A stretch of DNA of 64,000 bases from NCBI GenBank assembly GCA_963573305.1, contig OY754329.1, positions 148,253,266 through 148,317,265 on the forward strand, given 5' to 3'. The translations under genes and the position numbers were made by a program. Positions 25,393 through 39,900 of this stretch are shown here, in pieces. The notes beneath the pieces are model-generated. The model did not search any database. It was not told the DNA's origin and saw nothing but the letters and a program-made list of their open reading frames with translations. This DNA is from Pyrrhosoma nymphula (taxonomy: Eukaryota > Arthropoda > Insecta > Odonata > Coenagrionidae). Within the stretch, counting starts at the first letter, position 1. Each line of letters opens with the position of its first letter.

Positions 25393-27804
25393 TAAAAGAG
25401 TAGAGCACACAAACCGATGCTCGTTAACAATGGTTGGTCGAGCACGGAACCGATAAAGCAATTTCCCCGACGCCCTCTCCACGGAGGGGATTGGCGAACG
25501 AGGGGGCGGTGAATGGGGAGAAAAGAGATTTCGTGGAGTTGGGGGTAGAATAGCCGGCGAAAGGAGACGGCCGTTTTGAAGTATACATTTGCAATTCAGA
25601 TGAAAGCCATTCTCTTCGATCGCCACGCACTCCCGGAGCCAAGTCCGACTCTTTTTGCATGTCAAGATGATTGAAAGGGACCTGAGGGAGAGCAGGACAA
25701 TAGCATTTGCTCCAACCGGAATGCGGCAAGGGGTTTCAAATGTACGAGACGAAATGCATATGATGATGAGGAAGAGAAGGGTACGATGTCACTTGCGGTC
25801 TATCGATAAAGAAGTAAAGAATTTCCAAACTCCCGAATAAAAGTAATCTCTCAAAGAAAAAGATAGGAATAATTAAATGGAAGTTTGTCATTTAAATATT
25901 TTTAGCTTGAACATAACACCATCTAATTGGTATTTATTCTCGACCTCTTTTTATATGGTATTCATGAAATTATTACCATAACACGATCTCTTTATAAACT
26001 GTTCTCGCCCACTTTACTTGCTGGTCAGGATGTCTCATTCTCATTTCTGCTCCTGGAATCATATATTTTCACGAATTACTTTGTCGCTAAAGTCGGTTTA
26101 TGGCATTCCCATTTCCTTCCTGAAACCTTAATAGAACTCACCAAAGTGGTTGATTTTAACGCATTCTCATCATTTGTTAATCACTACTCTGACCGACATA
26201 GAGCTTATTTTTAGCTCATCCACAAGATTATTCTATCTCAAATCTACTATCTATCACCTCACACATTTTCCGCAAGATATTGAAATTATTATCCTACAAT
26301 CTTCATCAATTTCCATTACACTTTTGCTAAATGAGGATTCAAAAAAGGCCAAATGAAATATTTGCCACCACTGACCCGTACCAAGAAAATAGCTGACGAT
26401 TCTCGCTGGAGGATGTATACGAGATTCACAAATAACGTACCTTCTGTGATTATATTCTGTGACATATTTCAATGGCAGGAAATCACCACTGGAGCCACCC
26501 ATTTATGTCACCCATTGGGCGGAGTGTATCGCACGACTGATTTAAAACACGCCAAAATTAATAATTCATGCGGAGGCATTAGTTTCTCTTCCCCGCCTCT
26601 CTTGTACAGTTTAGCTCACATGAGGGTGATGCAAAAGGCGCCAACACCTTGGGACGTCATTATCCTGATCTACAGCATGGGCAGACTAAGCCATTATTGG
26701 TAGCAGAGCCTAACTGCTCGTAACTCTCGTCCTAATTGGCTGACCTAATCGATGCCCGCCACGAGAAAGGAACTCTTGTCGCCGCGAAACCTTTTCTTAC
26801 CCATCTCCTTCTCCTCTTCCTTTCTCCTGTCCTTCCCTCCCGCCTCACCCCCGCTGCGTCCGCTCTACAACACGAGGATTCCCAGCATGTTCTCTTCCCG
26901 GCAGGGGAAAAAGGAGATCGGTATGGTAGTTTGTTATAGCTTAGGGATCGGGTCAGTATGGCGACTTGGGTACTTCCTCACCAACTCAAAGGACCCTGAT
27001 TCGTAGCTCGGCAGTGGCGAATACTTTGACGGTAAACTCCTTATTAATCGGCAAGTGTTGGGTTTTGGAAGTTTAAATTTAGTAATTGAAAAATCTCTTA
27101 ATTTGTTTCCCAGCAATATTTGCAAGTTTTTCACATCCCCTTCATTACTGAGATCTTTTCTGCAATGGATTTTGTCGCCAAGGCTATTTACCTAAAATGC
27201 TAGCTTTTTTCATAAGAATGTAAATATATTTTTCAACACTTTCCGGTGATAATATTATGATTGCATATTCCTAGTGTTTTTAATAAGGTACTTCTATCCA
27301 CACAGATTGGTATTTATGCTCTAGTAACTGCCTAAATAACGGAGAGAAATAAGCTGAAAGAAGGGAGACTTGTTTCTTTCAAAATAAAATGACACTTCAT
27401 CATCATTATTTTAAAAATTCAGAGTCCCTGGAACACTACGAATGGTGTCGTATGACTCCCTTTCAGGGTATGGATAGTCAAACGAGATCTTTTTTTTCCT
27501 TTTGATGACTTAGGATATTTGCGGTGACTTTATAACTTACATTTCTTTTCTAGTATTCATTAAAATTATTCCTCACGTTCATCTTTGTATTATTTTGAAA
27601 AAAAAGGTAATTTTGTCCAAAAATAGCACACGGTTAAATAATATTACAATTTATCATCATGAATTTTAATCGACTGCTTGCTCGTCTGCCCCCAGCAATG
27701 CTCATTCCTTACGAGACCTGTCACATCGTATCCTCAGGGCGTAAATATCATTGTTCGCGAACTTTTCTGCAATCGCACTTGGAAACTTTCCAAGGAAGTG
27801 GAGG

Positions 27805-27830
27805 AGAGAGAGAGAGGGGAGAGGTTGGGG
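27805..27830 (+). repeat. (GA)n-rich simple repeat
   Basis: GA-rich run within the G-rich patch 27790-28200; it forces long low-complexity frames on both strands. Confidence 0.65.
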
Positions 27831-27947
27831 AGAAGGATCACATTGGCATTTTTGTGTCTTGTTCGCGAGCTCTCCGATCGGCGCGGCCGGACGGAGAGAG
27901 AAACCCTTGCTTCGGAGATAAAAAGACACCGATCGCAGATAGCACGG

Positions 27948-27976
27948 GATGTGTGTGTGGGTGTTGTGTGTGCTTG
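27948..27976 (+). repeat. (GT)n-rich simple repeat
   Basis: GTGTGTGTGGGTGTTGTGTG, an imperfect GT microsatellite near the GA repeat. Confidence 0.65.
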
Positions 27977-30900
27977 CTTGATGTGATAAGTATGGAGAGC
28001 TGGGGAGCGAGGGGGGGCGGGCTGGGCTGGGTTGAGTAGGGGACGCCGCTAATGTAAGGGAGGGGAGGTATGCAGAGAAAGGGTCACTTTTGTTTAAAAA
28101 AAACAAAGGGCAGGAGTGCGGGGGAAATAAGGAAAAGAAACGGAGTGGAGAGATATGCGTCGAGAAAGGTCATTCGGAGAAGGAGAGAGAGAGAGGACTC
28201 GTGCCATTATTATCGATAATATCCAATAACTTCTTTCTTTATTTTTTTGTCGGAGACCGTTGCACAAGGTTGACGGACCCACAGACCGCCAAGCGTTCCG
28301 TGTCATGCGCGGCCGTTTCAATGTTTCACCGCAGCCTCAGATCTAATTTGAAAGGGAAAACGGAATTCTCAGACATTTTTTCCTCGTTCTTTGTTCAAAG
28401 GGTAACCGTTCTTAACAATGGCCTGGTGCAACCCGGTAAGTCATTAAAAATACAAATATAGATTTATAACGAGAGCGCTGGGAAATTAACATGCCGACAG
28501 CTGCGGTCCCGGCCGGTACCTCGTGTTTTATATAGTTGGAAAATTATAACAATCTGAATCAACGTATCATTCTGCATGCACCAAGAGGGCTTTGTGGCGG
28601 GGGGAGTTTGGTAACCAGCTGAGAAATGGGGATGGAAAGGGAAATGGAATAAGGTGGGAAAAGAGAATTAAGGGGAGACGAGAACATGTGTGTATACAGT
28701 TTTCTCTTCACCTGTAAATGTAGATTGGTGTTAAGAATAATGTACTTTGTGTCAGCCTAAAATCAGTGCGTTTCTTTCAATATCTAGTAATTTAATGCTG
28801 GCATTTAACTTTAGATCACGGTGAAACTATTCATTATGGAGTAAAATAGGTAAAGGATAACATGTAAATTCGTATTTATTATACTATCCTGAGTGGTTAC
28901 AGTACCGAGGGTTTTAAGGCGGCTCAATGCCCGAATTATATCGTTAACGCAATTGAAAAATTCTGGGCCACCATATTCCGCCTAGAAATTGGGCACACTA
29001 CTCACTGGGATGTGATCATTTGCTTTTACATTAAAATTTGCGTTAATTATATCAATGACATCAAAGGGAGAATCCCAGTAAAAGTATGTATACATTTATC
29101 ACCTTTTAAAAGTGTCAGTTTTGTTTTTTTAAACAGTAATAATTTGAGAAGAGTCATAAATTATAGAGCGTAAGTGCTTCAGGAAATGCTTGGTTTTCAA
29201 AGAATGTTCTCATCATTAATATAAAGTGTAAGCAAATGTGTTAAATTACCATATACGATACAAATGTATGAGAATCACTATGGTAGCGACACTTATTGGA
29301 ACTATACTACTGTAATAAAAACATACAAATCAAATTTATTGCCAAATTAAGATTTCATTTCCAGGAAAATGAAATTTATGGGATTCCAACAGTAGAAAAT
29401 AGGAACGGAATAATATTTGCCTGTTGAAAGTTATTGAGCTTACAGATTTCGAAGTTGTGGAACTATATTCTGGAGTTCAAAATACAAGATCTATTTAAGA
29501 AGATAGTTTCTCTGGTACGTGACATTATAGTGAAGAAAAACTCGTTTTGAATTTTTTCCATGCCCTTTCCAAGAATTCTGCAATATAATTGGGATTTTCG
29601 GACCAACTTCCAACTGATATCTAGTAGAAACAACGATAAAACCATATTTAAGCAAGAATTCACCAAATTTGCCATGTATTGACCGATAAATGAAATTATA
29701 AACGCATTTTAACTATGGACACATTCCTAAAGGCAGTTTTAAACGAGGCTCTTTACTGCACAGTGTCATGTATGGATGAATGTGTCATGAAAATTGTGCC
29801 ATGCAATGCGGGGACTTACTAGAATGAATGCTTGACTGCATGAACAAAATAAATAAAAACAGCCCCTGCCCTTCTTCCCTCCCCACGTTCTCTCAATTTC
29901 TGTACTTCAAACTGTGCAATGAAGTGCCTCGTGTGAAACGGCCTTGACGTATTACAACATTCAACGTAAATTGTACGATGAGTATTGTAAATTAAAATGA
30001 AACCCATTGGATGAAGTCAGATTTGGTGAGGAAATGAAGCATAATTGTTAAACATTAATAAAGTCAAATCCATAGTACTGTGGCACTAGCCGAGGGGATA
30101 ATTTTCGCGGAGACTCCCGCTAAGAGGCACAGGGGACATTCACAATGGAAATTATTTGCTTGGACTCAAATTTGAATGTGGATACCCAAAGGCCAACCTT
30201 ATTAAAGAATACCAATGATATAAATGGATTGATATGATAAATAAATAAATGAAAAATCGATTCGCGCGCTCCATCTCCACAATTCCACGAAATTGGAAAA
30301 TTATCTTTTTGTAAAAGGAAAAATACGCTTTCTCACATTTTTGCGATACCCCATAATCACAATAACCCACATTCAATGAAGCTCTGCTGTTAAAAATCCA
30401 AACAACATAAAATCTAGAGTTAAATTAAAAATTTTCCAAGTTATTTCTTACGTCAATCTGAAAAGAGGCATTTATGAGCGATAAAATGTTTAAGGGTTGA
30501 GGCGACAAATTTGTATGTCTCGATTTTCCAAGCTCTGTATTTTTTATCCCAGCCCAAAAAGATTTCACTTCAGTAATTAGCGGTTTAATATGTTTAGCTA
30601 AAAATATACCAGAGAATCATCGGGTAGGCATTGCCTCTACACACACTAGAATTTCCTCAATGATACAATAAAATAATAGAATTTATGCAAAGGGAGTAAT
30701 ACTTGTGTGAAATTTCAGTTTCATTAATGATGATAATGACAGAATTATTCTCCTGATTTTGAGATGGACTAACATTTCAACCAGGGTTTTTTTCTGCACG
30801 TGGTGGTTGCGACGAGGTGATACCAGAGGGAGTTAGGGAGACCCCTCCCCGCCGCTGGGCACGACGCCGAATGGTACGTTCCCGCGGTTGGGGTGATGGA

Positions 30901-33900
30901 ATCAGAGATACCCTTTCTTCCCTGGAGAATGGAAACGGTATCGGCGCGCGGATTTTTCGACTCCGCGGCACATACGTGGTCGCAAGTCACGCTCGTGGAC
31001 GTGAGATCAAAATAAAGAGGGGGCGGGGAGAGTGGGCGGAGAAAGGGAGATAGAGAAAATGAGAGGAGCTACAGGTCCAGGGGGTGGAAATGGGAGGGAT
31101 TATATCTCCGCCTTATCTCCGCCTCGTGGGGTACACATCAACGTCACATTCCCAGGGCGAGCATCCTTCACCCTTAAACGCGCGCGTGCCGGGAAACTTC
31201 CAGAGATTCCCAACCCGATCCGCTCTCTTTTCTCTCCCCTCCCTCCCCACCTCTCTTCCCCCTCAGCGTTGAGACATTAATCAAGCGCTAATTAGGAGGA
31301 GAGAAAGACCCTCCATTGCTCCCTATCCTCATTTTCTTCCCGATGGAAAGGTGGGTGGGCTGCCCACGACCCCAACGCACTAAGCCGCGGTGAAATGCTC
31401 GGAAGAGGGGATAACTACCACTTTATACCGCCGCGCAGTCAATGCTTAATTGCTGCCATTCCGACGGTGAGCAATACCTACGTGCAAGCCCTCGTATCAC
31501 TGGAGGAATGGCGGTGTCACCCCTGGGTGTTCGCGCCCTTTCGGTCGAACTTGCGATTGACACGGAGGTTGTAATTCTACCCCTTAACTACATGTACAGG
31601 TCGGACAAAAGCGATAAAAATATATAGAGCCATATCTAAATTCTCTCTAAGAGACGGGTTCCAGAATTTCCTGAGATAAAAAGTAGCAAGGACTGAAAAA
31701 AGAATTGGTGAGCTGCGCATCAGAAAACAGAGCAATGCACGTTTCGTTAATCATTCTTACGCCTGAGCGCAAAGTTACACATCGCTATTGAGGAGACTGG
31801 AATGGGAAAATTAAGGTTAAAACTCCTAAATAGAGTTGATAGATGAATCAAAACTGCAATTATTTAAGGTTGATAAGGTATTATTTTAGTCTCACATTTA
31901 ACCATCTGGAGAGAAAAAAGCGACGGAAAATAGAAACACTGCATCAGGCAGAGTAAAGAATTCATTTTCCCCTAGCACCATTCACAACCGTGACTCTAGA
32001 TTGGTGGGGAAATAATACAGCCAAACAAATATCCCTTCTTATATTTCTTCCTGGTTCCCGTTCTCCTCTTTCCACGGCAGCTAAAACCACCCGCCACACG
32101 CCTTTTTACTCAACTAAGTAATACTACTCAGGGGGACCAAAGTCTACTGGTTTCTTGTTATTCTCGTCCGCAAAGGTACGTTAGGTACATACGTTCAGCT
32201 AACTGGAACGCTAAAACAACTTGAGTAACGATTTTTATATCACAGGTTGACAAGGAAATTAGGATGACACCTATGGAAACGAAAAATTCTGCACTGCCCA
32301 TATGACAAGCACCGGTTGAAAGATAACCCACTTTGCTTGCTTTGCATAGCCTTATTTTTAATTACCACAGGCAGTTGATCTGGATTTTAAACCGATTAGT
32401 GAAAGTAAATTTTACGAAAGAAATCAAAGGCATGATGGCAAATTGAAATCACTAATAGTGTCAAGGGAAAGGAAAACCCAAGTAGGCCTGCTTTCGATGA
32501 AAGCGACGTTTTAAATGATGTTGGAAATCGCGAGTCGTTAATTATTTCTTCGATATTAATTGAGGTATTAGACTAGTTTCTTCATTCCATTCTTAAGGGA
32601 AACTTTATTCAAAGCAAGTTAAAACACAAGGAGTATTTGGGCGCGATGAGCAGCCATATGAGATAATCCCTTTCATTCATTCATAGACTATCGCTAGGAA
32701 CTCCTTTGACAACTAAAAAAATACGAGCTTCACGGCATCCTTTTAGTAGCTACAATTTTAGCGTACATTGACTGTGACTAAGGTCGTTTAAATGAAATCC
32801 CTGGTTTCATATTTTCTTACGTTAGTGGGTAAAATTTTTAATTTTTTCCCAAAAATTAATTCGGCAAAGAGGTCGTGGAAAACGAGGTGACGAAGAGTTC
32901 GTAGATACACTCGAATGAATCTATTACCTCTCAGAATTGTTAGATAGGGCATGTGGAGAGATTCAGGTGAAAATATAATTTGATAAGATATTCTGACTGC
33001 TCGTGTCCGCTATTGAAGTTTTCCTTTAATGATCACCAGCAGTAATTTACCAGTGTCGTTCATTGGCTGAATTAAAATGGAGACAGTATTTGACCAAGAG
33101 AAAGAGTCATCTTCAAAGTAGAGACGGCAACTCCACACTCTTTCTCCTCAGCCTGCAACAACTCCTGTTTTGGATTTTCACATAGTTTGTTCCATGCAGA
33201 ATCACAACAAACGATAAAGTTTGCAGAGGAAGTTAAACAACTTTGGACGTTTAAAGTAAAAATATAACAGAATTTGCTCGATTGCGAGCAAAATAAAATT
33301 TTAACTACTCTGAATGGGTGACCCATGCTTTTCAGATGTAAGAGAGGATCAGTAAAAAATTTAGCGAGCAAGTCGTCGAAGATATTGCGGTAACTGGGTA
33401 TTACAAGCTCTAGCGGATATTTTTTGCCTTTCTGAAAACTCAAGGTAATTGCTATCACGCTACAAAAGTTTTTGTATTTCATAGAGGAATTGAAACTCGT
33501 GACCTTCAAATTAATTTTTCCACTCAAACCAATAAGAAACGCTGCATTCGAGTCACGTAGCCTTTAGGAATCGACATGAAATAGAAAAAAGTTCTCATTT
33601 ATTTTGATGGACTCAATTTGTGGTGACGATCTATCCTCTATGATTTGAAATTCTCTTCTCTCGAGTTATGACATCCCATTACATCCCCACGTCCCCTTCT
33701 CGTCTCCTCTCCGCTCTTCCCGGTTCATTTCGGAGCTTGATTGAGGAAACGACGGCTACAGTGCGCTGTTTTCTCCATTATAGTTCAAGGTGGGTGGATG
33801 CAAATCTAGGTTACGCGACGGATAATTCTCGCAAGTTTTCAAGCGACGGGAATTCCTACTTATAAAGAATGTGCAGGCACCGACTAAGCGTCTCGGCATC

Positions 33901-34440
33901 GCGCGCATTTGCGCAAGGAATGGCAAAAATATTTAGGTCGATTTTACAAATCCCTTTCTTTGCCACTGCCACTCGTCGCATGAGATTGAATGGGAAACGC
34001 AGCAACCCATGCGAGTCAATAGATAAAATACACGCCGAAGGACATGACAGAAGCGATGGTCGTGTATATCAAATGGAAAGCTTTGAATAGATATATTAGG
34101 GTGACACTGGATCATTGGCTGGGTATCACTGAAGATGTTACATAACCGAGAGCTCATTTTAACAAACTATTTTTAAAAATTAGAAGATATTTTTCATACA
34201 CATTTTATGACTCGATCCAATGCACATAAATGCATATTTAGTCACATGATTTTTATCCAGTTTAGAGAAAAATGTTTTGAAGAAGTTGATGTTTTGATTA
34301 ATGACAACGGTGAAAACGAACATCTTGTTAGAAGGTCGCAATTACTACCTCAAACGGTGCTATTTATCTATAAGATGCTATACGCACCTTTTGAGTGAGA
34401 AAATAGGTTTACCGGCATCATTCATAAAAGTCATTGTTTA

Positions 34441-34625
34441 GACACTATAAAGGCAGGATGTTTCTATTGAATTAGCCTGATGAAGGGCAGAGTAACCTTG
34501 TTGAATTTCGACGTGTAATTAATAAAGAACACTTGGCAGTATTCCACCCTCCGTTTTGACATATATTGACCGGTTTCGATGTTTATAACACAACCATCTC
34601 AGATTTATAATATGCAATGACATAC
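34441..34625. mobile_element. Penelope-like element remnant 3: facing ends
   Basis: A plus-strand CTGATGA at 34477-34483 is followed about 40 bases later by AATAAAGAACAC. On the minus strand GAGATGG...AACATCGAAACCGG spans 34602-34570, with GAAACC at 34572-34577. Both halves resemble Penelope-like pseudo-LTR ends carrying hammerhead-like cores, pointing at each other with about 40 bases between. No coding remnant is present, so this call rests only on the non-coding motifs. Confidence 0.4.
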
Positions 34626-35552
34626 TGTAACCCTAATAATGGAATATTAGCATTTGTTTTTCATTTGATAACACATTTATAATGAAGTTCTAAATCAGGA
34701 ATATGACTATTGCTTTCCTGAGTTATAGAATTAAAGTATGCACACTAAGGAATAAGTAAATAACCTCAAGGAAATGCCCTATGGTATGGAAATGTAAATT
34801 TTTTTCTTCCACATTATCTTTTGCAAACTACCGATATCGTCAAATTGAATTTACATTGAAAACTTAGCAAATCTGTGATATGTTGATCATTAGCGTAAAG
34901 TCACACTCTGTGCTGAGTATAAAACTCGTCAGTTTCACAATAATAAGGATGAGTCGTATAACTAAGGGCGCCTATACTCCCGGTTGGTACTTACAAATTG
35001 TCCATTATTTTTCCACAAAATTTGCATCAAAAGTATTTCGACCTTTACGCAGGAAAATACTATCGATTATAAATGTATAACATACAATTTTTGGGAAAAC
35101 TCACTCATAAATATACTTTTTCCGAGGGAGAAAACTTGAAAACAAGTGCTGAAACCCATCTTACAATTAGTTTTCTTCCGTTATCCATTTATTTACTCAA
35201 AAGCTCAAGAGTTACATTAATTAGAAATGGTAAACGTGGACTGAGAAAATCACAAATGATAACAATAATTTATAATGTATTCGTTGAATTATCTTCACAC
35301 TATGGTCTTTACATTTCAGGGTATTAGGAATTCTGAGGGTGAAGTCTATAATTTTACACCTCCAAAATTGAAAAAAGAGGGATTATTAACTCGCTTTGGC
35401 ACATGAAGTCACCATTTAGCCTCGTAAAATTGATAATAATATTCCTTTGCAAAACGTTTCACAATAATTTTGGCGGCGGCAACAGCGTGCGGAGCCATGG
35501 TCCTCTTTACGCCCTCTCCTTCCATTATCGCTCGCTTGGTTCCGAATCGACC

Positions 35553-36110
35553 CTTAAGGTAATCGAGCGAAATATCACTTCACCTAGAATTTGATGAATT
35601 TGACTCCCCTTTAAAGATATAACTCCCATGTTTCCAATGATATCAAAATATAAACCCCTTGCCGAACAACTTTTTGAGCAATTTGCCTAAAAATATAAGC
35701 AGTTTAACATGGAATAGATTACGGCTGTGCGCTCCATAGGGAGAATAATGAAAAAAATAGGAACTTCCAACAACTATATTTCGTCAAAAAACTGACAGTG
35801 TGTAGTTTGTATATTTTCTAAACTATTTTTTTAAATTAATCAATTACTTACCGCAGTAATTTTTACAGAGTCGCAAGAAAACCTTCTGTTGCGAGGTAAT
35901 TTTCACCATCAGACGTGAAAAAATGAATCAAGTTAGAGACTTATGTGGTTATCTTTATTTAAATGCTGAGAATTTTTGTCCTATGTAACTATATTTTTGC
36001 GCCATGGTGTTACAATATTTAATTCATACTTATTACAGACGCTGAAATTAAAATATTCAATTCGAATATGGTCTCCATTATGACTAAGGAAATATCTAGC
36101 TCAAACTACC
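35553..36110 (+). repeat. Dispersed ~550-bp repeat, copy 2
   Basis: Second copy of the repeat at 24845-25392, about 10.7 kb away in the same intron. It carries the same landmarks (TTCACCTAGAATTTGA, ACCCCTTGCCGAAC, GATTACGGCTGTGCGCTCC, TATGGTCTCCATTATGACTA). Flanking sequence outside the limits does not align convincingly, which argues for two insertions rather than one segmental duplication. Confidence 0.8.
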
Positions 36111-36842
36111 TTCAAGGGTTGCGTTGCCTCCTCCGCGAAGTTGAAAACGACAGGGAATCCCACCCGAGGGTCGTCGGCATTCAAAGCAACCGTCGCATTC
36201 CTTTTTTCTCGAAAACTTATTATTTTTCCGATGGTCTTCCAGGTGGCAGGCATGTTTTAATTCCCTTGTCTACCACCCGCGACCTCGCGAAAACAAGACG
36301 GGAAGGAGAAGATCCCATCTGGCACATTAATCTGCACCCCCACATCACCGTGCCCCTTGCGTGCGTCCTTTTTTATATGTATCCCAAACGGTAAATCTCA
36401 AAGATGTGCGACCGCACGGCGGGATTGTGTCAAGGGGCGCTCCTCCTTCCACCGGGCGCGCGCGGGATATGCATCGGCGGCTAATTGCGTGACCGGGCGA
36501 TAGAGCAGAGGGGGGATGATCGCGGCGCGAATCCGCAAGCCACGCAGAGAATGGATCAAGTATTTATTCCGTGGAAACGAATGGGCTCGGCGGCAGCAGC
36601 GGCGGCTTTTTCTAAATTCCATGAAGAGTGGGACAAAATGAAGCGGATGGCGAGGTGTAAAAATGTGGAAATCTTACTTCTATCAATCTTTCTTTCCCCA
36701 GTCTCTCGTATAAATAAAAAAAAGACAGTTAAGCCTTTTCTGAGGTGAGAGCTAAGCTTGGATGGAAGTTGACTAATTTGATATCACTTGATCGATAATC
36801 GTTAACCATAAAATGTTTTTACTTGCTTTTCCTCTCCAGGCT

Positions 36843-36925
36843 ACTCTCCGGTTCTCCAGTTTACGCGACACCTATGCCCGAAGCGGGATTCGATCACGTG
36901 GTTTATCTGCTAACAAGAGGAGGGA
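36843..36925 (-). mobile_element. tRNA-derived SINE-like fragment, second family
   Basis: The minus strand has an A-box-like GTTAGCAGATAAAC, a B box GATCGAATCCCGC at about 36883-36895, and then CTGGAGAACCGGA. The last motif is shared with the copy at 19140-19290. It is short, with no clear tail. Confidence 0.5.
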
Positions 36926-39900
36926 GGGGTAAATCACCTGGAAAAACCGGTTAAATTACTAAAAAAAATTAAAAAGGGTGTCATTAGTCATGGTAGAATT
37001 TCCAATAAAATCTGAGTTCCAAGGCCGTATCGCATCGTTATTTTTTTTTAATTTTTAAATAAGGTTTCAAAGAAATGAAGGCACAAGATAAATTGAACAA
37101 AATGCATACGATAATTATTGTTTAGAAATTAGCGATGTTCCAATGAGCTTCATCCATATTACACGAGCAATAGCATGTCATAAAATACTCTTGGGAAAAT
37201 TGCAATAACTGAGCATTTTGCAACTTCAGAAAAATAAATAGGTACTTCAAAATATTTAGGTGAAAAACTACGATTTTATTAATTATTATCAAAACAGAAC
37301 AGTAGTGACTAGTGAAGATTTATTTGGATTGAGATTAATGAAACGAAGCGTAAAATTTCACGCGGGATAAAAAATCATGCAGCAATATATCGAGGATATT
37401 TTGTTTGTTAGGAATTGAATGCATATTATGAACGAGCGAGTAACAGCTTTGACCTCCCGAAGTAATTCGCTTCATCTTGCTTTGCATCATTTTCAGTTGA
37501 ACATCCTCTGTGAGTGGGATACAGAGCCACTAATGTCTGCTCGGTTATTCCTCCATGAGGCATGAAATAAGACACCAGTCCATGCATCCTTTCACTCCTT
37601 TTTTTACACACTATGAACATCTTTCGTAACTGGAAGAAAAAAAGAAAACTCCTATAGTAAAACTCAAAATTCAACTGACTTAAGGATTAATTTTGTAACA
37701 AGTTAAAGTCATTTGCTTTGATTATGCAATTCTTCATCTTTGGATTAATTTTTATGTATCCACCTCGATCTACCCATTTATTAGGAAGATATACAATGTA
37801 ATAAGTACCTACTCATAATTTGTCCAATTTTTCTCACATTTTGAAGCAAAACGTTTAATCCACTTTCAAAATTTTCTTATTTATGACATTTGTGGGAGGG
37901 TTAGTCGAATTGATTTAAAAGCACTTACAACTCGCAAGTCATTGAAAACGCTCACATCAATCACCATTCATCATGGAGTGGCCCAATATGAGGTAAACTA
38001 CGACACAATCAGCATTTCAAAAGTGCAACTAACGCATAGGATGATCAAGCATTGCTCACGAGATACCTCAATTAGGGTAATGCGTGTATACCACCACTCT
38101 TCTTCTCCGTTACAAAGGAGTCTCATTTCCGCATCCAAGCAGCATTTTCATGCTCAAAATCCTGCCAATTAACCGCGGAAATCGGGGACAAAGGAGAAAT
38201 CACAGTGAATTCCCAGGGATCCCACATCATAAAGCGCATGTCCACTTCTTTCACGGTGGAGGGCCGATGGCCAGCGGCTACTCGATGAATAGCCGCCGAG
38301 GCGATTTCAAAAGGAAAAAAGAAGGTAAACTGAGACACAGTCCGAAGGATTCCTCCGCTGCACTCCTCAAAAGAGATCCAGGTCATTTCATCACCAGCTT
38401 CCGCTGCTGCCAACTGTTACGAAACGTTGATCCCCGTCCTCCCACTCCTCGTTCCCTCCCACCAGAAATTCCCTATTCAAGTTCATATCCACCTCAAATT
38501 GCCTGCATTATAACTCACTCAGTCTTGTGCATTCCTTTCGTAAGAGCCTATTCTCACCATGATTTTTTCATCCCACCAATACCCTTTCCCGCCGCAGTTA
38601 CCACACATATCCAACCGAACACTTTTTTGACTCCCATTCTAATCAGAGCATCAGAGCGATATTTCCAAGGCGAGCTCACACAAACAAATCCTCGCTTCCA
38701 ACTGCTCTTCCCTCTCTCTAAGATGTCGGATCCGCGGTAGTTTTTCCAAAATCTCCAGACGATGCAACTCAACGCGCAACACGAGACGGTAACGACGAAC
38801 GAGAACCTTGAGAAGTTAACGGGTGATGCTTTATCTCCATTTCTTAGAGGCAGACCGCATAAACTAGTTAACCCTTCCCCTTTGCTCTTCAATTTTCATT
38901 ACAGCATGCATTTTAGAACGAGATGGTGGTGATTGGAAGCACGATTTTTGCAAGGGTGGATTTGCGGGCAACATGTCTCATCTTTTTGCACCGGTTTGGC
39001 AATAGCTGGATGTACATACCGTTTCGAAATGACGTGGCAAGATCAAGTCAGAAGAGTGCCGCCTCACTATTTCTACTCACATATTTTTCTTCCCCTTTAA
39101 ACTCCACTAGTTCCCCAAAAAATACCAGTAGATAAAATTGTTTTATTCGAGAGAAAAAATCTTAACTACTAAATTCAAATAAAACTTCTCTCAACCATAA
39201 ATATTTTCAAAACCACAAAGGCCATAGTGAAAGTAGGGGAAACCTCGTGAGATACAAAAATTAGAACAGCTACCAGGTCATAACTATCCTCAGAGACATA
39301 TTTGAATTACAACTGTAATAATATAAGTACTTGATTGAAAATTAAAGATTAAGGTTCTTAACTTTTCAATGTTAATAAATTTATTTTACGATTTTGAAAC
39401 AGAACTTAATACCTACGGAAAGTGGTGAAACTTTTCGATGGACGCGTTGGATAATTCTTAAAACCGATAATATTTGCTCAAACCCTTCATACTCAAAGAT
39501 ATAAAAAATTCACGAAACTGGGTTCATTAAATATTTCCTGAAATGTTGAAGATTCAAATTCCCTGAAACCGCTTTATCATTCAGCACCCAATTCATTCAT
39601 TCTGATTGGTTAGCGTGTCACTCTTTTCAATTAATAGGCGACATCAAGCATTATCTTTTGCTGCACTTCAATGGAAAGCAATCCGAAGAAATGCGGCAAT
39701 TTTCACTCATAACGTTAATTTTGCTAGTTTTGCGTTCTCTTTGATTTCTACGATAACCTTTGGCGAGAGAAAACGCAAACGTTAAATGACTTTGCCGTAA
39801 AAATAATTATAGATTCAGAATACCGTTTCACTGATATCACCATCGCTTGGAACTGAGATAAGAATGAAAACGCACGATCATACCTTTCTACAACGTCGGT

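Larger units (their letters stand above)
25393..34440. other. Intron, no gene recognised
   Basis: AT-rich with G- or CG-rich patches at 25430-25620, 27700-28200 and 30780-31420. The longest frame, 33072-33527 on the minus strand (151 codons), has no recognisable domain or splice structure. Confidence 0.55.

Noticed and set aside
33072..33527. 151-codon minus-strand ORF
   Set aside because: Reads as a mixed hydrophobic protein but matches no family I know, and has no splice sites or flanking repeats to support it.
38084..38740. Longest ORF in the window (218 codons, plus strand)
   Set aside because: No recognisable domain, odd Pro/Ser/His/Arg-rich composition, no convincing splice or promoter context, and an overlapping ORF on the other strand. 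A chance frame of this length is plausible in 64 kb.
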